Part shown: piece after piece, positions 45,451-53,580 of the stretch
How positions within the stretch are numbered: position 1 is the first letter of the stretch
How the letters are laid out: each line of letters opens with the position of its first letter
From: Fusobacteriaceae bacterium
Lineage (GTDB): Bacteria > Fusobacteriota > Fusobacteriia > Fusobacteriales > Fusobacteriaceae
Assembly (NCBI GenBank): GCA_900764925.1
Contig: CAAFPW010000002.1
Location: 12,526-76,525 of the forward strand
Direction: 5' to 3'
Length of the DNA stretch: 64,000 nt
The notes under the pieces: generated by a model
The model's input: only the letters and a program-made list of their open reading frames with translations
Database searches by the model: none
Told to the model about the DNA's origin: nothing
Position numbers and translations under genes: made by a program

Positions 45451-46932
45451 TTAATCTCTTGGTTTCATTTGTGGGAAGTATAGTACGTCTCTAATAGATT
45501 CAGAGTTAGTTAATAACATTATTAATCTGTCTATTCCGATTCCCATTCCTCCTGTAGGTGGAAGTCCATACTCTAAAGCTTCTACGAAATCATCATCAAT
45601 TACAGGAGTTGCTTCATCGTTTCCTCTTTCAGCCTCTTCAACTTGAGCTTCAAATCTTCCTCTTTGATCAGCTGGATCTTGTAACTCAGAGAAAGCGTTA
45701 GCATACTCTCTAGCATCTATAAATAACTCAAATCTATCTGTAAATCTTGGATCCTCTTCATTTCTCTTAGCTAGTGGAGATATTTCAACAGGGTGTCCAT
45801 ATACAAATGTAGGTTGAACTATTGTTTCTTCACATTTCTCTTCAAAGAATTGGTTGATGATATGTCCTACTGTATTCATATGATCTGGTACTTCTACATG
45901 GTGTTGTTTTGCAAGAGCTTTTGCTTCTTCAAATGTTATATTTTTATCCCAGAAGTCAACTCCTGTTACCTCTTTTACTAGATCAACCATGTGAACTCTT
46001 TTAAAGTTTTCTAATACAATCTCTTTTCCATTATAAGTGATAGTTGAAGTTCCTAATACTTCTTTAGCTAGAGTGCTTATGATCTCCTCAGCTAAGTCCA
46101 TCATATCTCTGTAATCAGCATATGATTGGTATAACTCTATCATAGTAAACTCTGGGTTATGTCTAGTACTCATACCCTCGTTTCTGAAGTTTCTTCCTAA
46201 CTCATATACTCTTTCCATTCCTCCAACTATTAATCTTTTTAGATATAATTCTGGAGCAATTCTCATATATAAATCTATATCTAATGTGTTGTGATGAGTA
46301 ATGAATGGTCTAGCAGCAGCTCCTCCTAAGATTGGGTGCATAAGTGGAGTTTCTACTTCTAAGAAACCTTTACTGTCTAATATTCTTCTTATTCCAGAGA
46401 TTATTCTTGTTCTCTTTACAAATGTATCTCTAACCTCTTTATTCATTATTAAGTCTACATATCTTTTTCTATATCTAGTTTCTACATCTGTAAGTCCGTG
46501 GAATTTCTCAGGTAACGATCTGATATTTTTACAAAGTAGTGTTACTACACTAGCTCTTATTGTAAGCTCTCCTGTTGAAGTAGTAAATAGTTTTCCCTCT
46601 ACTCCAATGATATCTCCTACACCTATTTTTTTAACAAGTTCATAGTTTTTCTCTCCTAATTCATCTTGTCTTAGGTAAACTTGTACTCTTCCACTTATAT
46701 CCTCTATATGAACGAAAGCAGTTTTTCCCTTTCCTCTATATGCCATTATTCTTCCAGCAGTTTTGAATGTTAATTCCTCTTCTGGAGTATGAGTTAAAAT
46801 CTCCCCTATCATATTCTTCTTGTCAAACTTTTCTCCAAATGGTTTTATTCCCATCTCTTTTAATTCTTCGACTCTTTTCCATTTTTCCATGACAAGGTTG
46901 TCATTAGCAATCCTATCAAAATATCTCTCCAT
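45451..46932 (-). CDS. lysS: Lysyl-tRNA synthetase (class II)
   Basis: A 493-residue class II synthetase. The N-terminal OB-fold binds the anticodon (about 60-145); motif 2 is RNFRNEGMSTRHNPEFT; motif 3 is GMGIGIDRLIMLL. VETPLMHPILGGAAARPF matches bacterial LysS. Length is normal. AAGGAG precedes the ATG. It is last in a minus-strand operon that starts at mutL, 34 bases after the TPR lipoprotein gene. Confidence 0.97.
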   Translation of the reverse strand: MERYFDRIANDNLVMEKWKRVEELKEMGIKPFGEKFDKKNMIGEILTHTPEEELTFKTAGRIMAYRGKGKTAFVHIEDISGRVQVYLRQDELGEKNYELVKKIGVGDIIGVEGKLFTTSTGELTIRASVVTLLCKNIRSLPEKFHGLTDVETRYRKRYVDLIMNKEVRDTFVKRTRIISGIRRILDSKGFLEVETPLMHPILGGAAARPFITHHNTLDIDLYMRIAPELYLKRLIVGGMERVYELGRNFRNEGMSTRHNPEFTMIELYQSYADYRDMMDLAEEIISTLAKEVLGTSTITYNGKEIVLENFKRVHMVDLVKEVTGVDFWDKNITFEEAKALAKQHHVEVPDHMNTVGHIINQFFEEKCEETIVQPTFVYGHPVEISPLAKRNEEDPRFTDRFELFIDAREYANAFSELQDPADQRGRFEAQVEEAERGNDEATPVIDDDFVEALEYGLPPTGGMGIGIDRLIMLLTNSESIRDVLYFPQMKPRD

Positions 46933-46966
46933 GCTATTCTCCTTCTATTAAAATTGTTTTATATGC

Positions 46967-48439
46967 TTAATTTGTTGGATATTGTTGCATCTGCTGTAAA
47001 AGATATAAACTAGCTTTTACACTCCAAGGTGAATTTTTATAATTTTGTCTTATGTATGTAAGATAGTTTACAGCTTGCTCTCTATCTCCAAGTTTATCAT
47101 ATGTCATTCCTATATTATAATATATTTCTGCTTTTTTTTCATCATTTTTTTCTAAATTTAGAGATTTTTTAAAATTATTTACAGCTTCTGAATAGTTTTC
47201 TGTTCTAAAATAACTTTCTCCCATATAGAAATATATATCTTTTTGTTCAATATAATCTTTATTAATACTCAAAGCTTTTTCAAAATATATTACAGCTTCT
47301 ACATAATTTTCTTTCTCGAAGTTTTTCTTTCCCTCTTCAAAGAAAGTTAAATATTGTGTATAATTTTGAGCTTCTAAACTAACTGGGGTAGTTGTTTCTT
47401 CAGTTGCTTGATTCTCCTCTACTTGAGGAAGAGTAGGTAACACTCCACCTATTATCTCCCCTATACCTGAAGTCCCATCTGCTCCTCTATTCAAATAGCT
47501 ACCTCCCTTTATAGGATTACCATTTTTTATATACCAGTTCCCTATAAAATTTCCTAGATTCACATCTGGATTAGAGTATGTACTATATAACTTTTCTAAA
47601 AATATTATCTCTTCTTGAGTTGGATTTTCCTTTGCTAATATAAGTTTAGCAATCTCAGAGTTTAAGTTTTGTGCTGAACTATCAAACTCTAATAGTGCTG
47701 TACTCAATTCAAAATTTTTATCTTGAACAAGATTTAGAGAGTTGATTATACTCAATTTATCATATTCATCTAACTTAGTATATTTTTGTAAGAAGTCTAT
47801 CTCCTCTTTTATGATCTTAGCATTTCCATCTTTTCCAGCTAAGTCTATAAGCATAAAAGATATCTCCTTGTCTCTAAAGTTATTAGGGAAAGCTATTCTA
47901 TGTATAGCTACACTATCAGATAAAACTTTTAAATTTCCTGCCTTGTAACTTTGAGATATAACCTCATAGTTATTTTGTTCTGTAAACTCATATTTTAACT
48001 TATTTTGAATTGTTATTTTTCTACTGAATGAACCTGCTGAATAGATCATTACCTCATAGTTTCCTTGATATATTCCTCTAAAGAATAGTTTTCCATCTCT
48101 TATCTCCATCTCATAAGATGTTCCCAATGGATAAAAGAACATATTATAACTATCCTCTCCTATTCCCAATGGAATAGAAAGATAATCTCCAACATACACT
48201 TCAAAGTTATTTTGATATGATGAATTATACTCCCTCACATAACCTCTTTTTAAACTATTAGATATATCTGCAAGTACTCCTGCTGGAGCTGAACTATTAA
48301 GAATTATCTCTTGAGTTTTTAACTCCCCTGAACTCCAAGCTTTCTCAACTGTACTCTCTGTCACTGTATTTTTTATATTCTCTAAACTGGTACAACTTCC
48401 CAAAATTAAAACTAAACATAGATAAATATATTTTTTCAT
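46967..48439 (-). CDS. TPR-containing lipoprotein
   Basis: A 490-residue lipoprotein. The signal peptide MKKYIYLCLVLILGSC ends with lipobox LGSC (Cys16). The middle (about 40-160) is predicted beta-rich; the C-terminal 130 residues hold at least three TPR repeats (NYVEAVIYFEKALSINKDY, NYSEAVNNFKKSLNLEKN, DREQAVNYLTYIRQNYKNS) like those of CpoB/BamD. A role in envelope assembly at the outer membrane is plausible, but no family name can be given. GGAGGAG precedes the ATG. Confidence 0.8.
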   Translation of the reverse strand: MKKYIYLCLVLILGSCTSLENIKNTVTESTVEKAWSSGELKTQEIILNSSAPAGVLADISNSLKRGYVREYNSSYQNNFEVYVGDYLSIPLGIGEDSYNMFFYPLGTSYEMEIRDGKLFFRGIYQGNYEVMIYSAGSFSRKITIQNKLKYEFTEQNNYEVISQSYKAGNLKVLSDSVAIHRIAFPNNFRDKEISFMLIDLAGKDGNAKIIKEEIDFLQKYTKLDEYDKLSIINSLNLVQDKNFELSTALLEFDSSAQNLNSEIAKLILAKENPTQEEIIFLEKLYSTYSNPDVNLGNFIGNWYIKNGNPIKGGSYLNRGADGTSGIGEIIGGVLPTLPQVEENQATEETTTPVSLEAQNYTQYLTFFEEGKKNFEKENYVEAVIYFEKALSINKDYIEQKDIYFYMGESYFRTENYSEAVNNFKKSLNLEKNDEKKAEIYYNIGMTYDKLGDREQAVNYLTYIRQNYKNSPWSVKASLYLLQQMQQYPTN

Positions 48440-48449
48440 ATCTCCTCCA

Positions 48450-48821
48450 CTAGTAGCCTTTTATACCTATTGTTATTCTATTTAACTCCTCATTTCCTTC
48501 GAAAATCTTATAAGAAAACTCCACAATTGAATTCTCCTCATCTATCTCTATTTTCTCTCCTTGAATCTTAAAGAGCTTTCTCATCTCTTTAGTGATATAG
48601 TTAAACTCTGTAACTCTATCTAAGTCCACATCTATTATAGCAGATATCTCACCTTTTCTAGATATAACAACTCTTCTTGAAGTCACTACTACTTCACATT
48701 TACCTAATTTGCTCTGATATCTATATATGTGTTGATCATTTTCTTTATGAAGAGTTCCCTCTACCTTTTCAAAACTCTTCTCTCCATAACTATCTGTATT
48801 TTTAATAATAAATCTTTTCAT
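48450..48821 (-). CDS. DUF1934-like small beta-barrel protein
   Basis: A 123-residue protein of mainly beta pattern (VEGTLHKENDQHIYRYQS, KCEVVVTSRRVVISRKG, NSIVEFSYKI), consistent with the DUF1934 calycin-like family. There is no signal peptide. Its start overlaps the stop of the DUF1292 gene by one base (TAATG). Function unknown. Confidence 0.65.
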   Translation of the reverse strand: MKRFIIKNTDSYGEKSFEKVEGTLHKENDQHIYRYQSKLGKCEVVVTSRRVVISRKGEISAIIDVDLDRVTEFNYITKEMRKLFKIQGEKIEIDEENSIVEFSYKIFEGNEELNRITIGIKGY

Positions 48822-49162
48822 TAATAATAATCCTCTTCATCATCTTCATAGTAATCTTCATTGTCATATCTATCACCGTACTCTTCATCTTCTCTATCAT
48901 AGTACTCATCATCTTCGTAATCTCCGATATCTTCTCCATCTAGGTACTCATTTTGCCAGTACTCTATCACTTCCATAGCATCCACTTCTTCTAATATATA
49001 GATCTCCTCTTCATCTTCATCATATTCAAATACATGAAGTTCCCCATCATAATCCTCAGCTATGATATACTCCTTATCTCTCATACTGATATTCTCTACT
49101 ACACTTAGCTCAAACTCTTCATCATCTATATTGTAAAAAAAAGTTTCTCCTTGTGAATACAT
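48821..49162 (-). CDS. DUF1292-like protein with a long acidic Asp/Glu/Tyr tail
   Basis: A 113-residue protein. Residues 1-65 fit DUF1292 (FELSVVENISMRDKEYIIAED, YILEEVDAMEV). From about 73 on, nearly every residue is Asp, Glu or Tyr, a strongly negative disordered tail longer than usual for the family. AGGAGG precedes the ATG. Function unknown. Confidence 0.7.
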   Translation of the reverse strand: MYSQGETFFYNIDDEEFELSVVENISMRDKEYIIAEDYDGELHVFEYDEDEEEIYILEEVDAMEVIEYWQNEYLDGEDIGDYEDDEYYDREDEEYGDRYDNEDYYEDDEEDYY

Positions 49163-49176
49163 ATAAATTCCTCCTT

Positions 49177-49644
49177 TTATTTGTGATATTTACCATTATT
49201 AATTATACTAAACCATCTATATATCTGCTCTGTAAGTATAAGTCTCATAAGTTGATGTGGAAATGTCATCTTTGAAAAGCTAAGTCTCATCTGACTCGCC
49301 TCTCTAACTCTTTGAGATACACCATAAGAACCACCTATTACAAAGTTTATAGTACTAACTCCATTTACAGTTATTCTCTCTATCTCACTAGCCATCTCTT
49401 CAGAAGAGTAGTTTTTCCCCTGAATATCTAATAGTATATTGAAGCCACCTAACTTCTCTAAAGTTTTTAATATATCATCTGATTCCTTCTCTATTGAAAT
49501 ATTTCTATTACTATCATTTCCATCCTCTTTAAGTTCTATTATCTTCATTTTAGCAAAAGATTGCATTCTTTTCAAGAACTCATTTATACCATCTATTATA
49601 TATTTCTCCTTTACCTTTCCTATACAAACAATATTGATATTCAA
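49177..49644 (-). CDS. rlmH: 23S rRNA pseudouridine-1915 N3-methyltransferase RlmH
   Basis: A 155-residue SPOUT methyltransferase. The knot region INFVIGGSYGVSQRVRE and the C-terminal HQLMRLILTEQIYRWFSI then GKYHK are RlmH signatures. It methylates pseudouridine 1915 of 23S rRNA. The start is TTG at 49644, seven bases after AAGGAG; no ATG fits. It lies 11 bases after mutL. Confidence 0.95.
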   Translation of the reverse strand: MNINIVCIGKVKEKYIIDGINEFLKRMQSFAKMKIIELKEDGNDSNRNISIEKESDDILKTLEKLGGFNILLDIQGKNYSSEEMASEIERITVNGVSTINFVIGGSYGVSQRVREASQMRLSFSKMTFPHQLMRLILTEQIYRWFSIINNGKYHK

Positions 49645-49655
49645 AATTTTTCTCC

Positions 49656-51554
49656 TTACTTCCTTTTAAATAGTTTCTCTAAATCATCTCTTGTAACTTT
49701 TACAATGATAGGTCTTCCATGTGGACATGTGTACTCTCCCACTTCATGGAGTTCTCTCACTATCTTCTCCATCTCCTCATGAGTTAAAATCTCATTGGCT
49801 TTGATAGCTCCTCTACAAGACATAGATATTAAAATACTCTCTCTTATATCCATATTTCTATTCTCTTTTATATTTTTTAAAATATTTCTAAAAACATTCT
49901 CTATACTATCTCTCAAATCTATCACAGGAATAGCTCTAATAAGTATCTCATTTTCTGAAAATTTATCCAATTCAAATCCAGCCTTAGAAAAATTTTCTTC
50001 ATTTTCAAATATTAGTTCCCTCTCTCTTGGATCTACCATAACTCTTATAGGTACTAATAGTTGTTGCATACTCACATCACTACCATAGTACTGTTTTTTC
50101 AATTTCTCATAGAGTATTCTCTCATGTACAATGTGTTGATCATAGATTTCAAATATTCCATCTCTTTCAACTAAGATAAAAGTTCCAAAGACCTGTCCTA
50201 TCACTCTGAATTTTATCTCTGGCTTTTTCTCCTCTATTTTTTCTACTTCCTCTATCTTCTCAAATTTTTCTTCTGATATAATATCTTGTTTATCAGCTAC
50301 ATCTTGTTTATCAGCTACAAACTCTATCTTCTCTTCTTGTACTACTCTTTCTCTCTCTTTTTCTTGAGCTTTTCTAGCCTCTTCTTCAAAATATTTTCTC
50401 TCTATCTCTTCAACCTTAGCTTGAACTTTTTTTCTCTTCTCCTCAATAGCTTCATAATCTATCTCTTTTTTATCCTCTAGCTCTACAAATTTTTGTGGTT
50501 CTGATTTTATTGGAGTAAATTTTTCAAATTCAGAAAAATCTAAAAACTTCTCATCTTTTTCTAGTTTCTCTTCAAAGGTTGGAGATACAAACTCATCATC
50601 TCTTTCAAAACTCTTTTCAATCTCACCTAAAACGTAATTATATATTTTTTCCTCATCATCAAATTTTACTATTTTTTTTGAAGGGTGTACATTTACATCT
50701 ACATTTTTAGGATCTATCTCTAAAAATATTATAGCAAATGGGTATTTTCCCTTCATAAGTTTTGTATAGTAAGCATCAATTACAGCATTTTCCACAATTT
50801 TAGACTTGACCATTCTTCCATTTACAAAGGTAAAGATTGAATCCTTACTACTTCTATATAAAGCTCCATTTCCAAGATATCCTAGAGAGAATTTCTTAAC
50901 ATTCTTCAAAACATTCCTTCCAAATATCTCTACAATGGCATTATCTATCCCTTTTCCTGAGGTTTTTATACTCACCTTTCCATCTACTATCAAAACTATT
51001 GATACCTCGGGATTGGATAGTGCTTCTTGTATCACTATCTCTTTTACATTTATATACTCAGTAGTAGGTTTTCTCAAAAATTTCAATCTAGCTGGAGTAT
51101 TAAAAAACAACTCTCTTATCTCAATAGTGGTTCCTCTATTTCTCTGTATATTTTTTAGACTTGTAACCTTTCCACCTAATACAGTTATCTGTGATCCTAT
51201 CTCATCATCTTCACTCCTAGAAGAGAGAGTCAACTTTGAGACTGCACTTATAGATGAAAGAGCCTCCCCTCTAAATCCATAGGTATAGAGATTGTATAAA
51301 TCCTCTTTCTCCCTTATCTTACTAGTGGCATGTCTTTCAATAGATAATAGTAGATCGTCTTGAGACATCCCCACTCCATCATCAGTTATCACAACATCTC
51401 TACCACCATTTTTTATATCTATCTTTATATTTTTACTCTTTGCATCTAATGAGTTTTCCAATAGCTCCTTTATCATACTCGCTGGATTTTCTACTACCTC
51501 TCCAGCAGCTATTATATTTGATACAGATTCATCTAATATTCTTATTTTTCCCAA
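49656..51554 (-). CDS. mutL: DNA mismatch repair protein MutL
   Basis: A 632-residue MutL. The N-terminal GHKL ATPase is intact (ELLENSLDAKSKNI, DDGVGM, YGFRGEALSSI, RGTTIEI). A charged linker (about 345-440) is rich in Glu and Lys and holds an 18-bp tandem duplication. The C-terminal domain has the endonuclease motif DQHIVHERILYE, CRGAIKA and CPHGRP, so this is a nicking MutL. The start is TTG at 51554, seven bases after AGGAGG. It is first of mutL-rlmH-DUF1292-DUF1934-lipoprotein-lysS. mutS is not in the window. Confidence 0.96.
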   Translation of the reverse strand: MGKIRILDESVSNIIAAGEVVENPASMIKELLENSLDAKSKNIKIDIKNGGRDVVITDDGVGMSQDDLLLSIERHATSKIREKEDLYNLYTYGFRGEALSSISAVSKLTLSSRSEDDEIGSQITVLGGKVTSLKNIQRNRGTTIEIRELFFNTPARLKFLRKPTTEYINVKEIVIQEALSNPEVSIVLIVDGKVSIKTSGKGIDNAIVEIFGRNVLKNVKKFSLGYLGNGALYRSSKDSIFTFVNGRMVKSKIVENAVIDAYYTKLMKGKYPFAIIFLEIDPKNVDVNVHPSKKIVKFDDEEKIYNYVLGEIEKSFERDDEFVSPTFEEKLEKDEKFLDFSEFEKFTPIKSEPQKFVELEDKKEIDYEAIEEKRKKVQAKVEEIERKYFEEEARKAQEKERERVVQEEKIEFVADKQDVADKQDIISEEKFEKIEEVEKIEEKKPEIKFRVIGQVFGTFILVERDGIFEIYDQHIVHERILYEKLKKQYYGSDVSMQQLLVPIRVMVDPRERELIFENEENFSKAGFELDKFSENEILIRAIPVIDLRDSIENVFRNILKNIKENRNMDIRESILISMSCRGAIKANEILTHEEMEKIVRELHEVGEYTCPHGRPIIVKVTRDDLEKLFKRK

Positions 51555-51657
51555 ACAATCACCTCCTGTAAAATAACAACTGTTCCCCTTAATTATCTAA
51601 TAATTTACAAATAATTTCAAGATATTTTTAAAAAAAACACCTACTCTCTTCTAAGTG

Positions 51658-51685
51658 TTTACTTTTATTTTTTTTAGTATATAAT
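51658..51685 (+). promoter_or_regulatory. Promoter of the TPR/transglycosylase-fold gene
   Basis: TTTACT (51658-51663) and TATAAT (51680-51685) are separated by 16 bases, 39 bases before the gene start. Confidence 0.55.
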
Positions 51686-51724
51686 ATAAGTATATAAAAA
51701 ATATCTATTTATTTGAGGTGTCAC

Positions 51725-53569
51725 ATGAAAAAATTTTTTATTTTTCTACTTTTTGTTTCTCTATCCCTAGAGGGATTTTCTAAAAACAATGATGACTACA
51801 CTCTCTTTCTAACAGGAAAAGAGGCTTACCATAAAAGAGATTTTACTCGTGCTAAGCAAAACTTTGAAACCCTTCTAAAAAGTTTTTCAAAATCAGATAT
51901 ATTTAGTAATAACTATCCATATTTTTACATTGGAATGAACTATTATAATTTAGGAGAGTATGAAAAAGCTGCTTACTTTTTAGAGAAAGCTGTTTACTCT
52001 TCACAATCATTTTTAAGTAATAATTCACAAGCTGAAGTTGCACACTTTTTTGCTGAAAGAGATTATGCTCTAGGAGATTCGCTTTTGAAGATTGGTGAAG
52101 TAGATAAAGGAAAGGTATATTTACAAAGGGTAGATTATAATACCTTTTATCCCTTTGTTTCATATTATGAAAGGAAGGCTTTAGAGCTTTTAAGCAAATA
52201 TTCTATTCAAGCTGAAAAAAAATTAAAGCTGAAGTTTGAATATGATTTTTCATTGATTGATGATTTCTATACCTCTGATCTTTTAAAAATAGGAAATTTT
52301 TATCATTCTAAAAAGGAGTATGTAAAAGAGGCTGAACTCTATGATAAACTTTTACAAAGAAAAAATATCTTTATAGAGGAAAAGCAAGATATTATGATAG
52401 CATATTTTGAACTACTTTTAAAAACTAATAATATTGAAAAGATTCTTGAGTTTACATCAGAATCTCCTTCAGAACTAAAAGAGATGTATAGCTATTATAG
52501 AGGTCTAGCCTTCTATCAAGCTAATGATTTCTCAAGAGCTCTCTATCTTTTTTCAACTATCAAAGGGAGTGAGTATTTTTCAAAGGCTAACTACTATATA
52601 TCAAGTATCTATTTTGCCTTAGGAGATTATGAAACTACCCTTGAAACATTAAAAAATGTCAAGGATAAAAATGTAATTACTGACTTTATGGCTGCCTTTT
52701 CCTATTACTCTCTTGGGGATATCAAAAATCTTCAAAGAGCTGCTAAGGCTATCAGTGAAAAATATCCCAATAGTTATATAGGTCTGTATTTTAAAACTTT
52801 GGATATCAACTCTCCAAAAGTTTCGCTGAACTCTCTATCCAATCTTCTAAATTTTTCAATGAAAATATTGGAAAATTTTGAACCTATACCTGATAATTTT
52901 TTACAAACTGGTGATGTTATAGAGATTGAACAGATATCTAAAATTTCTAAGCTAAAAGATAGGGATCTTTTAAGAATAGCTCTTGAAAAGAGTATATTTT
53001 GGCAAAAAGCTACTCCACAAGCAGCACTAGCTATCACTACTATTTTAGAAAATGGTGAGTTTTACAATCTAGCCTTTGAAAATTCTCAAAACAACCTTGG
53101 AGAGTTTTCTAAGTATAGGGGGCTTTTTAAGTATGATTTTCCTCTATACTATCAAGATAGTGTCAATAGATTTGCTAAACAATATGATGTTCCTCAAGAG
53201 ATCATCTACACCATTATGCATGATATCACTAAATTTAATCAATTTTATATATCAGATGACTCAAAATTTGGAATTATGAATATTCCATATAATGAAAATA
53301 GTCCCTACTCTTTCTTTGAACTTTTTGATGTAGATAGAAATATAGAGGAGGGAGCAAAAATTCTTCATGAGTATCTTACAAAATATGAAGGGAATGGTTT
53401 TAAAGTTCTTATCGCTTACACCTATGGAGAAAGTTATCTGAGTAAAATCTTTTTTGATTATACTAATGATATCAACCTAGCATCTATAATAGAGCCTGAA
53501 GAGAGATTTTTTCTTCAAAATCTCTTTATGACATATATATTTTATTCAAAATTATACCAATTTAGATAA
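51725..53569 (+). CDS. Exported TPR protein with a degenerate lytic transglycosylase domain
   Basis: A 614-residue exported protein. A signal peptide (MKKFFIFLLFVSLSLEGFS) is followed by TPR-like helical repeats (about 25-470), as in Slt70. The last 130 residues match the SLT fold (YYQDSVNRFAKQYDVPQEI, FGIMNI, LFDVDRNIEEGAKILHEYL), but the catalytic Glu is replaced: IMHDITKFN stands for the usual I-x-RQESxFN, and AYNAG has become AYTYG. It is probably a structural or regulatory envelope protein, not an enzyme. I chose ATG 51725 after GAGGTG; the TTG at 51713 is inside that site. recJ follows after 11 bases. Confidence 0.8.
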   Translation: MKKFFIFLLFVSLSLEGFSKNNDDYTLFLTGKEAYHKRDFTRAKQNFETLLKSFSKSDIFSNNYPYFYIGMNYYNLGEYEKAAYFLEKAVYSSQSFLSNNSQAEVAHFFAERDYALGDSLLKIGEVDKGKVYLQRVDYNTFYPFVSYYERKALELLSKYSIQAEKKLKLKFEYDFSLIDDFYTSDLLKIGNFYHSKKEYVKEAELYDKLLQRKNIFIEEKQDIMIAYFELLLKTNNIEKILEFTSESPSELKEMYSYYRGLAFYQANDFSRALYLFSTIKGSEYFSKANYYISSIYFALGDYETTLETLKNVKDKNVITDFMAAFSYYSLGDIKNLQRAAKAISEKYPNSYIGLYFKTLDINSPKVSLNSLSNLLNFSMKILENFEPIPDNFLQTGDVIEIEQISKISKLKDRDLLRIALEKSIFWQKATPQAALAITTILENGEFYNLAFENSQNNLGEFSKYRGLFKYDFPLYYQDSVNRFAKQYDVPQEIIYTIMHDITKFNQFYISDDSKFGIMNIPYNENSPYSFFELFDVDRNIEEGAKILHEYLTKYEGNGFKVLIAYTYGESYLSKIFFDYTNDINLASIIEPEERFFLQNLFMTYIFYSKLYQFR

Positions 53570-53580
53570 AGGAGTTACTG

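Noticed and set aside
50806..51282. 158-residue frame antisense to mutL
   Set aside because: Shadow frame; mutL motifs on the other strand are complete.
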